Below, in pieces: positions 4,600 to 5,282 of a stretch of DNA of 5,282 nt. Origin of the DNA: Lachnospiraceae bacterium. Its GTDB lineage: Bacteria; Bacillota; Clostridia; Lachnospirales; Lachnospiraceae. The translations under genes were made by a program, and so were the position numbers. The notes below the pieces were generated by a model. The model saw nothing but the letters and a program-made list of their open reading frames with translations, made no database searches and had not been told where the DNA came from. The stretch is from contig JAAUZW010000020.1 in the NCBI GenBank assembly GCA_014804385.1, positions 22,506-27,787 of the forward strand. The letters are read 5' to 3'. Every line of letters starts with the position of its first letter. The stretch's first letter is position 1.

Positions 4600-5282
4600 T
4601 TCATCAGGTGGGGAGCCACCCGGATAGAAGCATAGAGGTCGGCGTAGGCGTCGGGGGTCATCCCCTCCATATAGTTGGGGGTGTAAGCCTTGTCTATGCC
4701 GGCTTTTTTTAGCAGATCAATGGCTTTATTGTAGGCAATGGCAGCCTCAACCTCTGAGTCGTAAGTGCCTACCTTTACGTTGCCCTTCACATGGATCTTT
4801 ACCTGATAGCAGGTCCGGCCTTTTTTCTGTACCGCGCATACGCCGTGGAAACGGTTGATGATCTCAATGTTTTCATAGCGCAGATCATTGCGATTGCCAT
4901 TGATAAAGCGGTAATCCCGGCCCTCCACCGCATAGTTTTTGATGCCATAGCGGCTCATAATATTGATCTGCATACCGTAGTCTGCAACGAAATAATGACC
5001 GCCGCGCCGGGAGATCCTGCGGGAGGAATAGTAGAACAGATCATCTTTGTCAAAGATGAAGTGCTCTTCCGGGGAGAAAAAGTAATAGAAAAAATGGGGC
5101 CTGATATAAATGGGAGAGGAAAAGTAGATGCCATTGTCCCGAAAATTGATCAGACAGACCCACTTGGAAAAGGCCAAAGGAGAATCCTCTGCATAATCTT
5201 CCAGATGTATGGAGGTGTCTTTTAAGAGCGCAGAGGCAGTCAGATAGATCTCGTGCGCTTTTTGTTTATCGTCGTGGCTGCC
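4584..5282 (-). CDS. HNH/AP2-like DNA-binding domain protein, N-terminus outside the window
   Basis: The minus-strand frame is open from the right edge to the stop at 4586-4584, giving 232 residues with no in-frame stop and no Met start near the edge, so the N-terminus is missing; the TTG at 5177 is just an internal Leu codon. The first ~85 visible residues are unfamiliar and rich in Phe/Tyr. About 4857-4916 encode an HNH-like turn, Asp-Tyr-Arg-Phe-Ile-Asn-Gly-Asn-Arg-Asn-Asp-Leu-Arg-x-Glu-Asn-Ile, the usual I-x-G-N...N-R-x-E-N-L pattern but without the His pair. About 4671-4847 encode an AP2-like domain: G-V-x-A-V...Y-x-V-x-I...G-x-V-K-V-G-T-Y-D-S-E-V-E-A-A-I-A-Y-N-K-A. In bacteria and phages AP2 domains are typically attached to HNH homing endonucleases and bind DNA. 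Without the catalytic His residues this one may only bind DNA. Composition matches the backbone, not the AT-rich block. No target is known. Confidence 0.72.
   Translation of the reverse strand, partial: GSHDDKQKAHEIYLTASALLKDTSIHLEDYAEDSPLAFSKWVCLINFRDNGIYFSSPIYIRPHFFYYFFSPEEHFIFDKDDLFYYSSRRISRRGGHYFVADYGMQINIMSRYGIKNYAVEGRDYRFINGNRNDLRYENIEIINRFHGVCAVQKKGRTCYQVKIHVKGNVKVGTYDSEVEAAIAYNKAIDLLKKAGIDKAYTPNYMEGMTPDAYADLYASIRVAPHLMNYRSE

Noticed and set aside
5175..5177. TTG as the start codon of the HNH/AP2-like gene
   Set aside because: The frame stays open for 35 more codons to the window edge and no ribosome binding site precedes this TTG, so the gene is better treated as cut by the edge.
4791..5225. 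A 144-codon plus-strand open frame at the right edge
   Set aside because: It lies antisense to the HNH/AP2-like gene, whose protein has recognisable motifs; this frame has none and no good ribosome binding site.

Overview
The window looks like chromosomal DNA of a low-to-middle-GC Gram-positive anaerobe, most likely a Lachnospiraceae-type clostridium. The clues are an RNHCP-domain protein, a CD3324-family regulator, a lipoprotein-type ApbE, a membrane-anchored GH25 protein with a long Glu/Lys stalk, strong AGGAGG-type ribosome binding sites and simple hairpin-plus-T-tract terminators. The placement is inferred from protein families and cannot be proven from this sequence alone.

Layout, left to right. 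(1) 1-234, plus: 3' end of an RNHCP-domain zinc-ribbon-like gene, closed by a perfect 12-bp terminator at 279-309. (2) About 310-2290: a visibly AT-rich block of small accessory genes. It starts with a non-coding stretch holding a promoter-like element, a perfect inverted repeat, an 8-codon minigene with a good ribosome binding site and a long hairpin that begins at the minigene's stop. Then come a CD3324-family/Mor-like DNA-binding protein (587-871) with its own terminator, a CPBP (Abi/CAAX-type) intramembrane protease (1083-1715) and a GNAT acetyltransferase (1750-2250), the last two probably one transcript. (3) About 2290-5282: GC-richer backbone. It holds an ApbE flavinyltransferase lipoprotein on the minus strand (2288-3322), a divergently transcribed membrane-anchored GH25-family protein (3421-4599), and a minus-strand HNH/AP2-like protein (4584-5282) that runs off the right edge. 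The last two overlap tail to tail by 16 bp.

The genes do not form one obvious pathway. The AT-rich block reads like an accessory cassette dropped between conserved genes. The most striking single observation is in the GH25 protein: the fold is clearly recognisable, but the catalytic D-x-E of the family reads N-M-G, so it is probably not an active muramidase. Other points worth a look are the minigene-plus-hairpin leader in front of the CD3324-family gene, the HNH-like motif without its histidines next to an AP2-like domain, and the closely packed divergent promoters between apbE and the GH25 gene. I see no CRISPR array, tRNA, rRNA, transposase or integrase.
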